This document shows, piece after piece, positions 1-14,100 of a stretch of DNA of 64,000 nucleotides (its first letter is position 1; every line of letters begins with the position of its first letter). Location of the stretch: the NCBI GenBank assembly GCA_000469685.2, contig LS997563.1, positions 8,046,350 to 8,110,349 on the forward strand, written 5' to 3'. The position numbers and the translations under genes were made by a program. The notes beneath the pieces are model-generated. The model worked only from the letters and a program-made list of their open reading frames with translations, did not search any database and was not told the DNA's origin. The DNA comes from Haemonchus contortus. Taxonomy: Eukaryota > Nematoda > Chromadorea > Rhabditida > Trichostrongylidae.

Positions 1-3000
1 AAAATTGCGAGAATGTGCGCGACAGTAAGTCTACCTGAGTTCTTCATTCCTTTATTGTAATTAACAACTGTTAGTTGGCTCGTTGCTTCGATATGACCAT
101 AGATAGGTGCCAATTTGACAAGCTAGTGATTCACTAAGACAATAAGACAGTACATACCTAATTGACTGCATCCTTCGTGCTCACTTAGGCAGACTATGGA
201 TTATCGTTCCAGGCTATGCGAAAGCGGTGAGCTAAATCATCTAAAAGAACTCGTGGACATGACATCTACACTCTATTACTACTACACTTTCGATCCTGCT
301 TTCAAAAACCTGGTATGTCTCAAACAATTCTCTCTTCCGCTTTTTCTCCCAGTAGTGTTCGTCTGGTTATGGAATGCCTTATTTTCGGCAACTGATCTTT
401 TCCAATTCAATGACAGTTTCTAGGCTTGAATTCCTGAACAAAGTCAGGTCAGAGCAAAGTCACCTAAGTTTAAAATGTATCTTTGCATAAGAACACTTCA
501 TTTTCCCTAAGTACTGTCCCATAGTAGGGTCTAGGAATGTAGACTGTAGTTCTTTTGCTTTCAGACAGTAGTTGCATTAGCTTAGCGAGGCGAGCGAGGT
601 GAAATTATAGTTGCGTACAGTTTTGGACATGGCTGTAATTCGTGGCACTAAAACAAACGGTTGCAGTCGGTTTCCATTGGTGTATTCGCCGCTTAGCTAT
701 TGATATGATTCGTATTAACCGACACGTCTATATCGAAATGCATTCTCTGTCATATTTAAGATAATCTTCATGTTAATCCTTTAATAATTCTATGGAAATA
801 AATAAATACATGTAAATATAGTTTTTGAAGGGATTCGCTCCAGCTGTTCTATCTGGTCTGCTGTCCTTAATGCTGAGTCGAGCCACCGTCGCTGCAGATG
901 AGCTTGTGGACTCTATAATGGGTTTTGTTGTGGATCCCAGTGTATTGAGTTGCTGAGTTTCTTTTTCTGCTTTCGATTTCTGCACTATTTAGTGCTCTGT
1001 TGCTATTATCGTTTCGCTACTTTTTTGCCCACTCTTTGGTCTTAGTTCAGATCTCTTCTGACTTTTTTTTTTCAAAAATAGGTCGATGACGCTATTTCTG
1101 CCCTACAGTTCTATGTGAGAAGTAGTCAAGCTCTATGATTTTCTGGTTTCTAAGGTGATTTCGGTTGTCGGCCTTGACTTACTGTTTACATGTAGGCGAT
1201 CGGGCGGTCCTCAAGTCATTCGTTTGAGCTCATTCTCTTATTCTCCCTAGTTTTGTTAATTGATCACTAGTATCTCTAAGTGGTGTGTCCATGTTGCTGT
1301 TGATGTGGTGACGGTCGGTCTATTGTTGCTCCATTGCGGAAGATTGTGTTTCTCAACCTCCTTACACTTTCACTGGGGACTAGAATGAGCGTAGAATATT
1401 GCAGGTGTAGTGGAAGTAGAATATAGCAGGTGCAATGGCCAGAAATTTATCTTGAGTTACACATCTAGTACAGTCTTTTCATAGCTCTCATTCCATTATT
1501 TGAAGCTTCGGCTAGTTTGTAGAAATAGAACTTTAGCTGTTTCTCTCTCAACCTTCCCAAAAGTTTCCTGCAGTTATCCTACTTCTTTGACAATACTTGC
1601 TCTTAGTAAGGCGGATGTTTCTAGCCTGCTTTGATTTTCAAGTTGTTCCTAATATTCTTCGGGCTTCAAAGTCCTCAATGTTCTCACGAAAGGAATGGAA
1701 AGTTTCCTGAACCTAAATCTGCAAAACCACTATATTGGCTTCCTTTTATTTTTCTCTCTCCGTAAGGCCATCCTTCTTTGTACAGTGTTTCATATGAAGT
1801 ATAGTAACTGTTTTTGAATTTACCAGGGATGTAAGAACTCTAAGCTACTCTCAACGCATTCAACTCTTACGACCAGCTTCATAATGTGCCTTTCTCAAGT
1901 TGGAGAAGTCGAGCTCCGTCTAATCTGTAAAGTACTGATCCACACTAAACCGCGATCATCCTACGTCATTATTCCACACTTTTTTCGTGACTTTGGCTGT
2001 TCAAACCATTTCCACTCCGATTGCCGAGAAGATTGAATCTCCTGGTCAGACCATTACCTCCTTGTACCATCGCACAAACTCACTGGTCGTACGACTTTTC
2101 TATAGAGCATTTTTCTAGTGCATTTCGGTCAAGAAACGACAACTTTTCGGAATCATTTGCAGCAAAAGACAGAGTCACCAACACAATGCGTACTTCAGGC
2201 TATCATGCTTTCGGTACTTAACCAAAAAATCTTCCCAATTTTTCTTGTAACTCTGAATAGGGATTAGGTGGATAAAGTCTGAAGTGTGATCACAAATGTG
2301 GTCATCCATTTTGTAGCCTGAATCTCCCAAGCAATTTGTTTAGTGCAGTTGGGACTCCCAATCGAAGACGAAACCGTTAAAGACGTTGCTGCCTTTTGAT
2401 CTATCTACGGCTCTATCCAATGTTACTGGTGGATAATGCTTACTTTATCTTCGCAGGCAAACCCTACTTGATTAGCATAGAGAGCATCAAAAGCGGCGCT
2501 CTTACTTGTATGGCTATAGGCTCTGATAGATAGAATGAAAAATAATACCGCGTCTTGTAGCTTGTAAGAATTTAACGATGAGGGATACGCAGTTGAGTGT
2601 GGACATTTCCATAGACTGGTTAAATCTGAGCTCTCACCGCTCATTGTTTCACTGGTCCTTAAGCTCTTTTTATAAGTCGTGACGACAATTCTAGTTGGTG
2701 CGTCTGGTGTTACTTTCAGGTGAGATCATGCGATTTTCTCACTTTGTTTTACTGCGAATGGTCTCGCTTGGGATTGCAGACTCTATTTATCCCGTGATTT
2801 TAGGGTTTATTGATTATTTCATCGTCTTTCTATGCTCAAGATAAGCTTCTTTGGACCATTACATCTATGAGTTTGTGCAAAAAGGGCCTGCTAAAAACTT
2901 CACAATGGTCCAGAATTCTCCCTTGATTTCTTGGAAGCTTCTATGTAAGGGCACTATCCACGCGCATACGCATATATTATACGCTCCTATCATTCCCTTT

Positions 3001-4656
3001 CATATTTGTTTTGACTGAGCTGGCTACCCATATTCAACCCTCCTTTACGAGTTTGGATCCGGTCACCCCGTTGCTGAAGCCGTTGAACCAACATTTGTCC
3101 CTGAAGCCCTTCTGAGCGATTCTCTGCACATTTCTTTCCATTGCTTCACAGCCCGGAACCAAAAGGTGGGAGGTGGGCCTCGATTTGGGCATTCAATTGT
3201 GATGTTATGAGATGTTCTGAGGTGTAATGCGCGCGGTAGTGTCCTTCCATAGCACTTCTAGAGAGGCCTCTGAAAAATCCTGGGAAAATTCTGGAATATT
3301 GTGGAATTTTGGACTGTTTCTTCCACTGCAACCTGATGATATTCTATCTCAATTCTTCGTAAAAGGGTATCAGAAAAGGGAAAAGATCGTATTTCGGTTA
3401 CATACTGGGGAAATGGTTGAGATTCAGAATATTCCACACTTCTTTAAATTTGTCTTTTTGTGGTGAAATCGTTTTCGTTTTAAGTTCGTTGTGCCTGTCA
3501 TAATTTGTTCTGTGCGTTTTCTCTTACAAACAGCTGGTGCTCATTGTAGTTGTGTGCGCTGGTGATCTGTCAATTGAAGGATGTCCTGTGCCTTGCAGGT
3601 GTGCTAGTGCCTTTATGGATTGCCTTATTATGAACTAAGTCTCTGTCGATGATGTGCTGTCTTGAATGTGTCGTTGGGCTTTGTGTTGTGTTGCGTTTCT
3701 CAGAGTTGTTCTGTTTATTGTTATATTCTAAAGAGAGTTATTATTGCATTACCTCGGTATTTGAGTGTTTCTGATGACCGCCCGTTATTGTAGTGGTCCG
3801 TTTAGGTGATAACGTGATAGGTGTTGTATATTGTTATTCAAATATTTCTCAACTGACTTCTTTGCGTTCAGGTTACAATTGGCCACGCGAAGTTTGTACA
3901 AGTCCGTTTTGTTGTTTCTATTATATACTGGTGTACGTAAATAAATATTCTATTTAAATTTATGCAAATCGATGAATTTGATGGATATCGTATACCAAGA
4001 GAGGTGACAAGCTCTCTTACCTTATTGCCAGTGTTGGTATGGTTTGAAATAGGCGAAGGTGTAGACGGCGGTCTATACGAAATCTGTACACCGAACGTAG
4101 CCTGAAATGTTCTATTGAGTGAGCATTGCTGCTTACGGAGCACTCGGTAATGAATTAGAAGGTGAAGAAGGTTTGGTTCGTATCAATCATTATATTTTCG
4201 ACACGAAAGTCTTTTGCTACCGTTCAAGGGAGAAATTATACTGTGTTTGGTGATGACAAGCCACATGCTGTTCTGTGAGTTCGTTGAAAAATTGCAGAAC
4301 TAATGAAACGGTCTACAGACGACTGGAACTCGGCCGGCAACACTAACCCACTAGTTGTGGCGATCGCGCCTATTTTTATGCCCTCGTCTGTCGCACTGTC
4401 GTTTATTCCAGTCTTGAACTGCTAGGCTTGTCTGATTATGACTTGTGGGATACCCCCACCACGTATCCTCCACCCTTCAATCAGGGCACTCAGGGTATTT
4501 TTCTCTGATCTCTAATTTTTTGCTGTTGGGGATGCAGAGCAAGTTCGAGTAGTAGAAAACCTTCCCCAAACTCTATATTCGACAATTACTTTTTCTTGTT
4601 TACAGTCTCTTTTGATGCTTAAGAAATCAACAATAACGAGGATATCAAGAATATAC
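1..4656. other. AT-rich intergenic DNA, no gene recognised
   Basis: Only short unconvincing frames (under 100 codons) are present, with no family motifs, no repeat I can assign and no RNA gene. It is probably the intergenic region downstream of gene A or an unrecognised intron. Confidence 0.5.
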
Positions 4657-5375
4657 GGTGCTATTTATAAATTGAGGGGCGGCTGCGAAATTTGCTGTGG
4701 GACCGCAATACCGTAACCCGCGCCGCGCTCATGTGCTACTTGCAGCTGACCTAAATTTAGAAGTGAAAAGAAAGCCACCAGGATGGGGAATGGATGGAAG
4801 GAAAGGGGAGAACAGCACCCAACATCTCCCTTTAAATGTACAGAAAAGGGGAGGTGTTGGGTGAGGCGCTTCACTCGACTGATTGAGCTAAAGGCAGGTC
4901 TGTAACAAGAGCTCCTCTGAAGGAACTACTCACATTAAATTGGAACTTTAGGCATTGCGCTCTAGTTGAGAAATCGTTTGTGCATGCGCGGACAGATTTG
5001 TTCCTTTTAAGAGTTATCATTTATTGTGAATCTTCCTCTAAAGCAACTAGGGTGTGGGTTGTGCTACCCTAGGAGTAATCACCGAGTGCCTGTTACCACA
5101 ACACGACTTTTGCTTTGAAAGTCCTACATCAAACTAGCAGAAGTTTTCAATACTTGAATACCTTTTTGTCGCCCTAACCCTGATCATTACCTATTATTAT
5201 AACCTGCAGCAGACACCCAACACCTTCCCTTTTCTGTAAATTTCCCATCCTGGTGGCTTTCATTTCACTTTTAAATTTAGGCCAGCTGCAACTAAGCACA
5301 TGAGCGCGGTGCTGGTTACGGTATTGCGGTCCCACAGCGAATTTCGCAGCCTCCCCTCAGTTTATAAATAGCACC
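4657..5375. repeat. Fold-back MITE, about 180-210-bp arms
   Basis: The left arm starts GGTGCTATTTATAAATTGAG and the right arm ends CTCAGTTTATAAATAGCACC. The arms 4657-4870 and 5206-5375 are inverted copies with small gaps (both contain the GGTATTGCGGTCCCACAG and CCACCAGGATGG stretches). About 330 bp lies between them. No coding capacity. Confidence 0.8.
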
Positions 5376-6209
5376 AGAATATACTGTTTCGACTTTGGCA
5401 TCAAAAATATGGAACATTTTTGAAAATAGGACATACAATTTGTTCTCACGTGGGAGCGGAACCATTAATAATATTCCTTGTCATAATACTTGAAAAGTTC
5501 ATTGCAGGTGAGAAAAATGGTGTTTTGTTTCGTTCCAGAACGGGAGGAACTTCCCGGAAGGCCTTGCACTATCAAAGGCCCGTTGTCGAATTTGCTTGTA
5601 AACGTTTTCTTCCGTAATGTGATGCTGCTATACTTCCTTTCTGTGCTACGCTCAGTATACATTCTCAATTCAGTGGACGCGCTGTAAAGCCTTCACGTCG
5701 TAAGAGGTGTGATTAGATTCCATAGTGGAAGACGGTTTTCAGGTGTCAATTTGTGAGCTCGCGATATTTTATTTTTTATTTAGAGAGCGGGCGATTCGGC
5801 TGCATATCATGGATACACCATAGGCACTAATTCTACGCGTGTTGGGTGCCACAGAATTTGAGGAAGCGACCATTTCATTACGGTAGGTGATCAGTTGATA
5901 TAGCTTCTTTGGTGTTGCAGAGGTTTTTTTGATTTTTTTCCGCGAGATTTTGCTCCACAGCTGCTCAGAACGTACTAATAATCGACGTCAAGGTGTGGTT
6001 CTCTTATTTTGATGTCTTAAAAAAGCGAAGTATGGACAGGGATACGTTTCAAATTTTCTTCGTAGTGCTTCCAAATGTTAAGCGTAATTTCGTTCAGCTT
6101 TTATAGAGAAATGTGGCAGAGTTAAGCTTGTTTTATGAGTTGTATCGAATATCTTTTGATCCGAGGATGCCGCTTCGTCTGGACTTCGGAAACGGAAGGC
6201 CCCAAAATC
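5376..6209. other. No gene seen
   Basis: Short frames only and nothing recognisable. It lies between two MITEs. Confidence 0.4.
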
Positions 6210-6450
6210 TTAACCCAATGCGTACCGTGTGCTGCACATGGTGCAGCATGCCCTTTTGTCTCTGCGTAGAGTTGAAAAAAATTCGAACAGCACATACTTA
6301 GCGACTCGCTCAAAGACCGCTATGTGTGGCCGCGTGCTGCACGCCTTCTTCATAGCGCTCGCCCTCCTTCGCGCTGCCGCGTCGACTATAAAAAAGGTGC
6401 CAGGCATATGCACCAGCCAATACAAAACACTACGGTACGCAATGGCTTAA
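6210..6450. mobile_element. piggyBac-type MITE with TTAA target sites
   Basis: Flanked by TTAA at 6210-6213 and 6447-6450. The termini are CCCAATGCGTACCGTG and, inverted, GCCATTGCGTACCGTAG. The ends resemble those of the larger piggyBac-like element at 26204-28460 (CACATTGCGTACCG), so this is probably a non-autonomous relative. Confidence 0.75.
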
Positions 6451-6580
6451 TCTTATTCGTTAAATTTAAATTGGCCACCGTTAAATTCTACAGTGAAGGT
6501 TACATTTAGCCAACTTATAGCGGTGCAGAGAACCTGGAGGAACTGCTTGGATCAGCTTCGTTAGTCATTTATTGTAAGTA

Positions 6581-7154
6581 TTAGGTTGATGCATAATTAT
6601 TGCGGATTTTTTCGCGGCTTCGTTTCTCCCGATAAAATTAAACTTTTGGAATCGGGACTTTTGTAGAAATAATCTTCTCGCTTTCCTTAACAGAAATATT
6701 TCTTAAAAGTCATCTTCATATACCCAACATTATGCTCTATTACTTCGAGAAATGTTGGAAGGCGGCACACTCATAACGTGATCTCAACGAACTTCTCGAC
6801 GAGAACAGTCAGCCGGAGCCGAACAAGGAATGGAATCTACTTCTGCGGTCGCCCTATTCACCAACAAATACTCCTATGGATTATCACGTCAATCGCTCTT
6901 TGAAAATTGGTTAACGAACACAACTTTCGACCAAGTCGTTGGCTTGATGGCCAACGTCAAAGCGTGGACCGCCTAAAGAACCGAAACTTCTTCGCCTTAT
7001 GAAACCGACCGCCTAGCAAATGGGAAGCAGTGCTCGACGTAGATGGTGGATATATTCCGGAGCCATTATTTGAACATGTATTTGCTACATATTTCTATCG
7101 TTTCTTCAAGTAAAATTTGCTTAAAAAATCCGCAATAACTATGCATCAACCTAA
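6581..7154 (+). mobile_element. Mariner deletion derivative, copy 1
   Basis: The termini TTAGGTTGATGCATAATTAT and its inverted partner at 7133-7154 are flanked by TA. The inside retains a decayed C-terminal transposase piece (TPMDYHV-like...LMANVKAW). Copies 2 and 3 are at 41707-42270 and 58166-58742. About 574 bp, so it lacks the N-terminal half. Confidence 0.82.
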
Positions 7155-7439
7155 TATCTTTACAATGGGTGAGGCAAAGGCTGCAGAAGTGTCCTTTTCA
7201 GAAAAGTCTCTGTCTGTGACTAAAAATGTTGTAAAGTAACCCTACTTCCTAACTGCTTTGGAGATTTAGGAAATCTTGAAAGCAGTCAGGAAGTGAGGGT
7301 TACTATGAAAGGGTTATGAGTGAAGTAACAACTTTTTACGTGGAAATAGATACTGGTTCTGTTTTGTAGCTGTATATGTCCGCCGGAGGACCTCAGATGT
7401 ACAGTATTCAGTGATGCGCACTGCACTGGTTCAGTTGCC

Positions 7440-8078
7440 GAGCTGTTTTTGTCATTATTTCGCCGTACTGAATGGCTGATTAGTTATGGATGGTATTAAC
7501 ACAATTGACAGTGAATGCCGCGAACTTTATGCATAATGGATCATAAATGCCATAGACAAAGTTTCTATGCGCCATTCTTATCAAGAACGCAATAAGTGAA
7601 ATTGGCGGACGATAGATATCTATCTAAGTAAGTACACAGTGCAGTTCCAGTAGAACGACGATTGAATAATGTGACGGGAGGGTGAGAACACATGCGTGTT
7701 GGATTAGTAGAACATGGAAAAAGGACGAGTTTTACTATTAGTGTTGTATTGTAGACTATTTAACCAATATGTAACATCATACACAGAAATGTCATTATCA
7801 TTTGCCTTTAATGGGCGAGGAGGTGAGATTGAGATAAAGGGTAGAAACAGTCGAGTTCACATGAGGCGTTCACCTCTCGCCAGCAGCAGTTAACGGCCTC
7901 TAGTTAAACACATGGACGGAATAGGCAAATGTGCGCGGGTGTAAGCTATGTGGTTGGAAGGAAGTACAAAAGACATTACGAAACATCGGCAGCAATCAGT
8001 TCGACAGCATCGCGTATTCTTAGAATTTATGTGTTCGGGCAAGGAGAAATAGAATAGTTGGTTTTGTTGTCATGCCTC
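7440..8078 (-). other. Downstream flank of gene A, homologous to 46200-46826
   Basis: No open frame is convincing. Patches match the flank of gene B, for example GCGAACTTTATGCAT...GGAT near 7520 against GCAAACTTTATGCATGGAT near 46248, and CGGCAGCAATCAG against AGAAGCGATCAG just 3' of the stop codons. These patches are probably 3' untranslated or downstream sequence inside the segmental duplication. Confidence 0.5.
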
Positions 8079-8168
8079 TTAAGCATGCTGTCCTGCACGA
8101 ATTCGTTTCAGGCTACAGTCTCTGCAGTAGAGATGTTCATCTAATGGGTAGCAACCACCATGTTCAGC
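8079..8168 (-). CDS. Gene A exon 6: end of LIM3 and stop
   Basis: The acceptor GAATTTAG follows a 63-bp intron. Thirty codons read AEHGGCYPLDEHLYCRDC, then SLKRIRAGQHA and TAA. The GCYPLD..LYCRDC segment supplies the last two zinc ligands of LIM3 and matches how nematode zyxin ends. Gene B has the equivalent 84-nt exon at 46827-46910, after a 62-bp intron. Confidence 0.9.
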   Translation of the reverse strand, partial: AEHGGCYPLDEHLYCRDCSLKRIRAGQHA

Positions 8169-11100
8169 CTAAATTCGAATAATTCTCTCATTGCCTATCA
8201 CTCAGCGATGATTTGAGGAAAAGCTGCTTACTTTACAGTTGAGGTGCTTGTCACAATCTTCACATTTGTAGCATTCTGGATGAAATGACTTGTCCATAGC
8301 TATGATCCGGGTGGCTTCACACTGTCCCGGCCGAGGAACAATTGGCTTTTCACACCTTCCGCATCGTGGAGCAGTTTTGCTGGAAGTAATGGGCTCAATA
8401 GTCTCCAACTTCTCTCTTGCTTTGACCTCGGCATAGTTGTTTATGATTGAAATATTGTTGTGCCGTGCGAGGTTTGTAGGGGGAGCAATTTATTAAGTCA
8501 ACGGCCTGACGTTTCGACGTTATCGCTTCTTCAGAGGCCAAGGTTCCATCGCTCAAGCGGATGTGAAATCCGCTGTCCCCACAGGCGACCGTCAGTAGCG
8601 AATAATAGAAAATAGTGCCTTTAATTGTGTAAGAGTCTGAGTTTCTCTGGCGAGTTCTGCGTCGATGGTTGTTAGGGATACTCACGTGAAGCATACCTCC
8701 TTGAAATTTTGGATCAAATGAAGAACTGATTATCCTCTCAGTTTCGCTACTGACGGCAGCGGATTTTATATCCGCTCGAGCGGTGAACCTTGGCCTCGGA
8801 AGAAGACGATAACGTCGAAACGTTAGGCCATTGACTTAAAGGCACGGTTCACGATAAAAAAGGTTACTGGGTTCTTCCTTTAGGAATACTCAGCGCCCCC
8901 CATGGGTGGTAGAAGGGACCCTGACGCTCCCACAATCTCGGTGCTCAGGGCATAGTGGAAGCCCCGTTGCTGCTGTAGTTCGCTTTCCCGCCCCTCGATC
9001 GGTGTCACGTTAGACGAGTGTTGAGACAATACAGATTGCTATTATTCGTTCTAGGACCCACGCACAATCAGCTAATCGCCGAGTGATGAGGCGATGTTTT
9101 TCTCCCATTCTTTTTTCCTCTGTTTTTCTTTTTGCTGCCGCGATCCCTTATTTAATTTCCTACTCCTAGAGGCTGAAAAAGGTGGAGTACTTTTGCTGTT
9201 ACTAGGGTTTTTTTTTGTTATTTATGCTTATAAGTGAATGAATTTTTGCTTACCATTGTCTGCTATTCTCACCAGGACCCACACGCGCGCAGTGAAACAC
9301 ACTGTTTAGCTCGTCCGGTCGCCCCCTCTTATTCATTTTTCTGGTTTCATTCTCGTCCAGCCCCCTTTTTAACGGTTCTTCGAAGTCTTTTTTCACTTTG
9401 GAAACACCGATGCACGCACACCGATTTCTTCACCTCAGTCGCACTAGTTTCGATCTTGTCTTCCATTTTTCGTCATAATCTGGATTACCCAAAATAATCG
9501 TGAACTGTGCCTTTAATACCACCTACAAACCTCGCACGGCACAAGAACCTTTCAATCATAAACAAATGTGCTCAATGGTGTATTTCCATGAATTCATCCG
9601 CAAGGCACCTCACACAGAAGCTCTGACAACAATGACTTCGCCCGACAAATACTTTTTGTTAACAAACTTTGTGCACCTTTGACAGAACAACTCGTTTTTA
9701 TCGTAAAAGGCCGTCCTGCCCATACGATACAATGACCTTCACTTCACTCGATTGACTGCAAGACTGGCTAACTTCTCTCGAAGTAAAACATTTATTCATT
9801 TGGACTTGGGTACTCAAGCAACCTTAGTTCACCTAGTCTCTATCTGCATTGAAAGCTGTATGAGTTAAGTACAAACTTCGAGGGAGCTTCACCGCTTTTG
9901 TACTGCTGTTCTCATTAAGTTCATCAGTTGGTGCCGTGAAAATGCAGCACCTCCTTTTACTAAGTGTTCTCAGTCAATCTTTTCTGTAATAGTAGAGAAC
10001 TGATTTGGAAAAATCTGATCCTCAGAGAGCCTAGCCGGGACACTGATTAGCTGTAAAGATTTGATCTTCTGTATATATCAAGACTATCCACACAGCTTGA
10101 TCGGAAGCTTGTGATGACAAATCGTTCAAGTAGAAAGTCAAAATTACGGTCAAACTTACTTTTGGTAGCAAGGAACGCAGTAGATGTTGTCCTTATCGCC
10201 AGTGAATGGAGTGTGGTCCAGTGTTTTATTACATTCTTTACATGTGAAGCATTTTGCGTGATATGCTACACCGCGAGCGCGCAGCAACCGGTCAGTAATC
10301 TTCTCGTGACACTTGAAGCAGCTCTCGAGGGATTTCTGGAAGTCTTGAAGCTGAGAATGTACCTACATCTATACAAAAGGGTAAGAGAGTCAATCTGTGT
10401 TCCTTGAAGAAATAGAAGGAAAGCGTAAGGTAGAGGTGAGATGAGATTGGTTGAGATGAGATTTTCAATGATAATTTTATATTATTGGTTTGGAAACCGC
10501 AGAGCTAGAATCCCTGAGGGATTGCAGATTGCATTTATAGGGTTCTTCTGTAGCGCAACTGGTAGAGCTATCCAAAGGGAAGACAGGAGTGGCTGGGACA
10601 TTAGATCATTTTATTGAAAACGTTATGAGTTTTAGATCTCTTCCTTTTTCCTCTAAAGGTGTACATGCGATTCCAAGACCCCGCATGTCGAACACAGAGT
10701 TTCCGCTAGCGAAATTTCCGTGCACGATTAGCACTACGTTGTTCTTTCGGTCCACGTTTTATGGGAAAATTGAGCGCGGTCACAGGGGGTTGAAGCACAT
10801 AAGTACCGCGGTGTCTTGGAAGCAGGGTCAACGGCGATAATGTGGTGTCTAATGGGTTGGCCCTTTAGTTTATTCCACTCTTATGTCAAACTCAATTTTT
10901 TGTCATAGAGAGCTTCATTGCAAAACATGTTGACGCATCAGAAAGTGCGGTTCGCAATTAACTTTTTAATGGAAAGAAAAAATAATGAAGAAAGTTGTTA
11001 AGCGAGAACATCGGAATTTTAAACATACGTTGTAACAATCACTGCATGTTGGACTGTTTTCAATATTGTAGAATGTCATACCAACCAGGGGTACCCTACA

Positions 11101-14100
11101 CTTCTTACACACGAGACATTTGACATGGAAAATCTGAAAGTCGACAAACCATTCTATCATTAACTCAATTATCATAAAATCGTAATACTATATATTCGAT
11201 GAGGAGTTTTTCGCGAATGCTGTTTGCATAAACATTCAAAGGGGAAAAACTTGAAGAACTTTGTATGTTAAGCGTCATCATACCGGGGTAGTTGGGGGGA
11301 AGCAAAGCCGTGTGCTACCTTAGGGAGGGAGACCACGCATAGCTTCACCGCTGCGTGAACACTGAAGAAGTTGGCAAGGGCGAAAATTTCGTACTCTATG
11401 AACTGTCGCCTTTCATTTCGAAAAGCACTACATCAATGGCCACCACTCGAGAACGGTTTTGTGTACTCTCTCTTCTACAACGAAGACTCCGCCTTCTATT
11501 AGGGTGTCCGGAGAGTTTTGAGATGGTTTTTTCAATGCATAATAATTACAGCAGTAAACTTAAATCAGTGATCAAGATAGTTTCCCTTCTTAGCCACAAT
11601 GTCTCTCCATCAGCCGTACTGGGCATTGATGTCATTCCTCCAATATGAAGTTAGCCGTACGCAATTCATTCATCTACCACCTACTTGACTTCTCGACAGT
11701 TGGTGAATTTTTTCCTTTTAGAGCAGGCCTGTGGGCTTCTGAAAGTATGGCAGTCATATAAGCTAAGGTCGGATGTATATGTGGGGATCGCGGCAGCGAG
11801 GTTATACCAAGTATTTCTAGCTCATCCATCGACGTCCTCGGTGGTCGAGCACTATCTATCACAATCGAAAATTTCCTTCTAATCGTCTGAAATGAGGGCT
11901 CCAAACACCATCTCTCTCAGTCGGTGACAGAATACTCTTGCGCTTACCGCAGTGCACTCTTGTAGGACCTCATAGTAAAACACCTGGTTGAGCAGAAGAG
12001 GAATGAGCTTATGTCCTGCGCTGCGTGAGCGCCTCGCTCTATAGCGGGCTGTGGCCTTAAGTCCGGTGTAAGGCATTGCCATTTTCTGTGTACATTTTCA
12101 TATAACTCATTTTTATGCTGAGCAAAAATGAAGTCTGTTGATGTCGTCGTTCGCTTTCAGTCGAGGAGCTTCCAGCATACACTGGCTCGCACTCGAGCTC
12201 CTGCTCAGCGAAGGAGTGGGCAGTATTTGCAAAGAGTTCTGCTTCGAAAGCGTCTCCGCGTAGAACTTCTCGAATGATGGATTGGGGAATAGAAACCATC
12301 CCCCTCATCCCTTGAGACTTTGAGGAGGATTGCTCTAACGGGAGGCCAGTACAGTGCCGGTGTTTGAGGGCAGTGGACGTTCGCTTCGACAAGTTTCGTC
12401 GTAGCAAATCTCTCCTCAGAGTTAGAGATCGTGCCATTTATAGTAAGTGACAAGAGAAGATCGCTGCTGTCAATCAGTCACCATATCTCATCCCGTTCCT
12501 GAGCATCGAAGCGATCAGTTCCGTAATGGAAAAGCAGAAGGCTCCGGTAGTCGTATCGGTGGCACATCCTTCCATCTACGACTACCTACTTCGAACGACC
12601 ACGTCAAATTTGAGCAGCTATAGTACTGCTCTATTAACAATGTCCTTTCCCTGCTATATGATCCTTCTTAAGCGCATTCGCGAACAACATGCTTTCAAAC
12701 TTGAGAGGCAAACTTTCAAACTTGAGAGGCAAAATTTTCTTAAAACTTTCCGGCCACCCAATAGAATGCCCGTCGCTGGAAATGAAATGGACCTTGGGCG
12801 AGAACCTTGTGTGTAGGAGAATGTGGATAAATCAGTTCGAGAATTCCATGTGCCGCAAAACTCTACGTTCACCTAGAAAGATACTCTCTTATTGGTTGTC
12901 CACATTTGGGAAGGAATACGATAAACTCAACGATAAACTCAATGGAGAGCTAAATGAAATCTCCTTTCAACACGGCAACTTCATACCATTCGCAGCAAAT
13001 TTGATGCTATTCCAGCTGGTAGTGAATCAGCCTGCATATACAGTAGCGCTCAAAAGTCTTCGGCCAGATGCCCTTACCCTTTTTCGTTCATAACTTTTTT
13101 CATAGTGGGCTAAATCGTGCGAAATTTTAATATGTTTAACTAAAGCATATTTCACACCATCCAACACTACTTGAGTACGAAGCACCCATATCCACAGATA
13201 GAACCAGATGTTTGTTGCGGTAGCAAATTTCGCTAAAAGCAAAGTTATTGATGTCTGCAGTTGTTCGCACCTTATATGCGTTTTTCTTCTCTTCTGTCTC
13301 TGGCATTAACACGCGTACACTTTAGACATGGCAAAAAGGAAAGAAGCTCCAGAGGGACCATCATTCATATGTCCAGTTGATTTTGAGTTCAAGCTCTTAG
13401 GGATATCTAGAACATGATCAGATTGCAGATAGTGGTAATAGTGGTAAATATTCACAACACACCCGTGCTGCCCATGTCGAAATTTCACATGATTACATCT
13501 AGTAGGAAAGGCGTTACGACTGAAAAGTGCAACTGAGGGAGCATTTGGCCGAAGACTTTTGAGCGCTTCTGTAGCTTGCTCGAATTGGTAACGGTTGAAC
13601 CACTCCTTATGTCACTTTCAATTTCAATTTGAACAAGGAAGGAATTTCAAAATACAGAACGAGTCAGCAAGGTTTTCAGCGACTTCTTGCACGATCGGTT
13701 ACAATCATTTTAGGAGGGAAACCTCTACTGAAAAAAGATGGAAGGCTTGTGCGGCGTTCTAATACCGGAGAGTCGTTGACATGTAGTACTAATGGGGTGT
13801 TCGTAAACTTTTGAGAAAACTTAGCCTCTCATCTTCGATAGCATTTTGTTCGCTAATGCGCCAAGGAAGCACTACAGATTCAATAACAGGGAAAGGGCTT
13901 TGTTTATGCATAGATTAATACTAAAGCTGGCTGACGCGACGCATGCGACGGCTGCGGTGTGACCCGGTTCCGACGGACGCGCGGACTGAAGCGCACCTTT
14001 TTTTATGAGAGCAATGGCGTTGTCGTTGTAATTATTATTTTCTATTTTATTTTCAGTATTTTTCTACTAGTGGTAGGCAGATGTTGATTTTCTCGCGCTA

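Noticed and set aside
10541..10580. tRNA-like A box (TAGCGCAACTGGTAGAGC)
   Set aside because: No B box (GGTTCRANTCC) follows at the right distance and no cloverleaf stems can be drawn.
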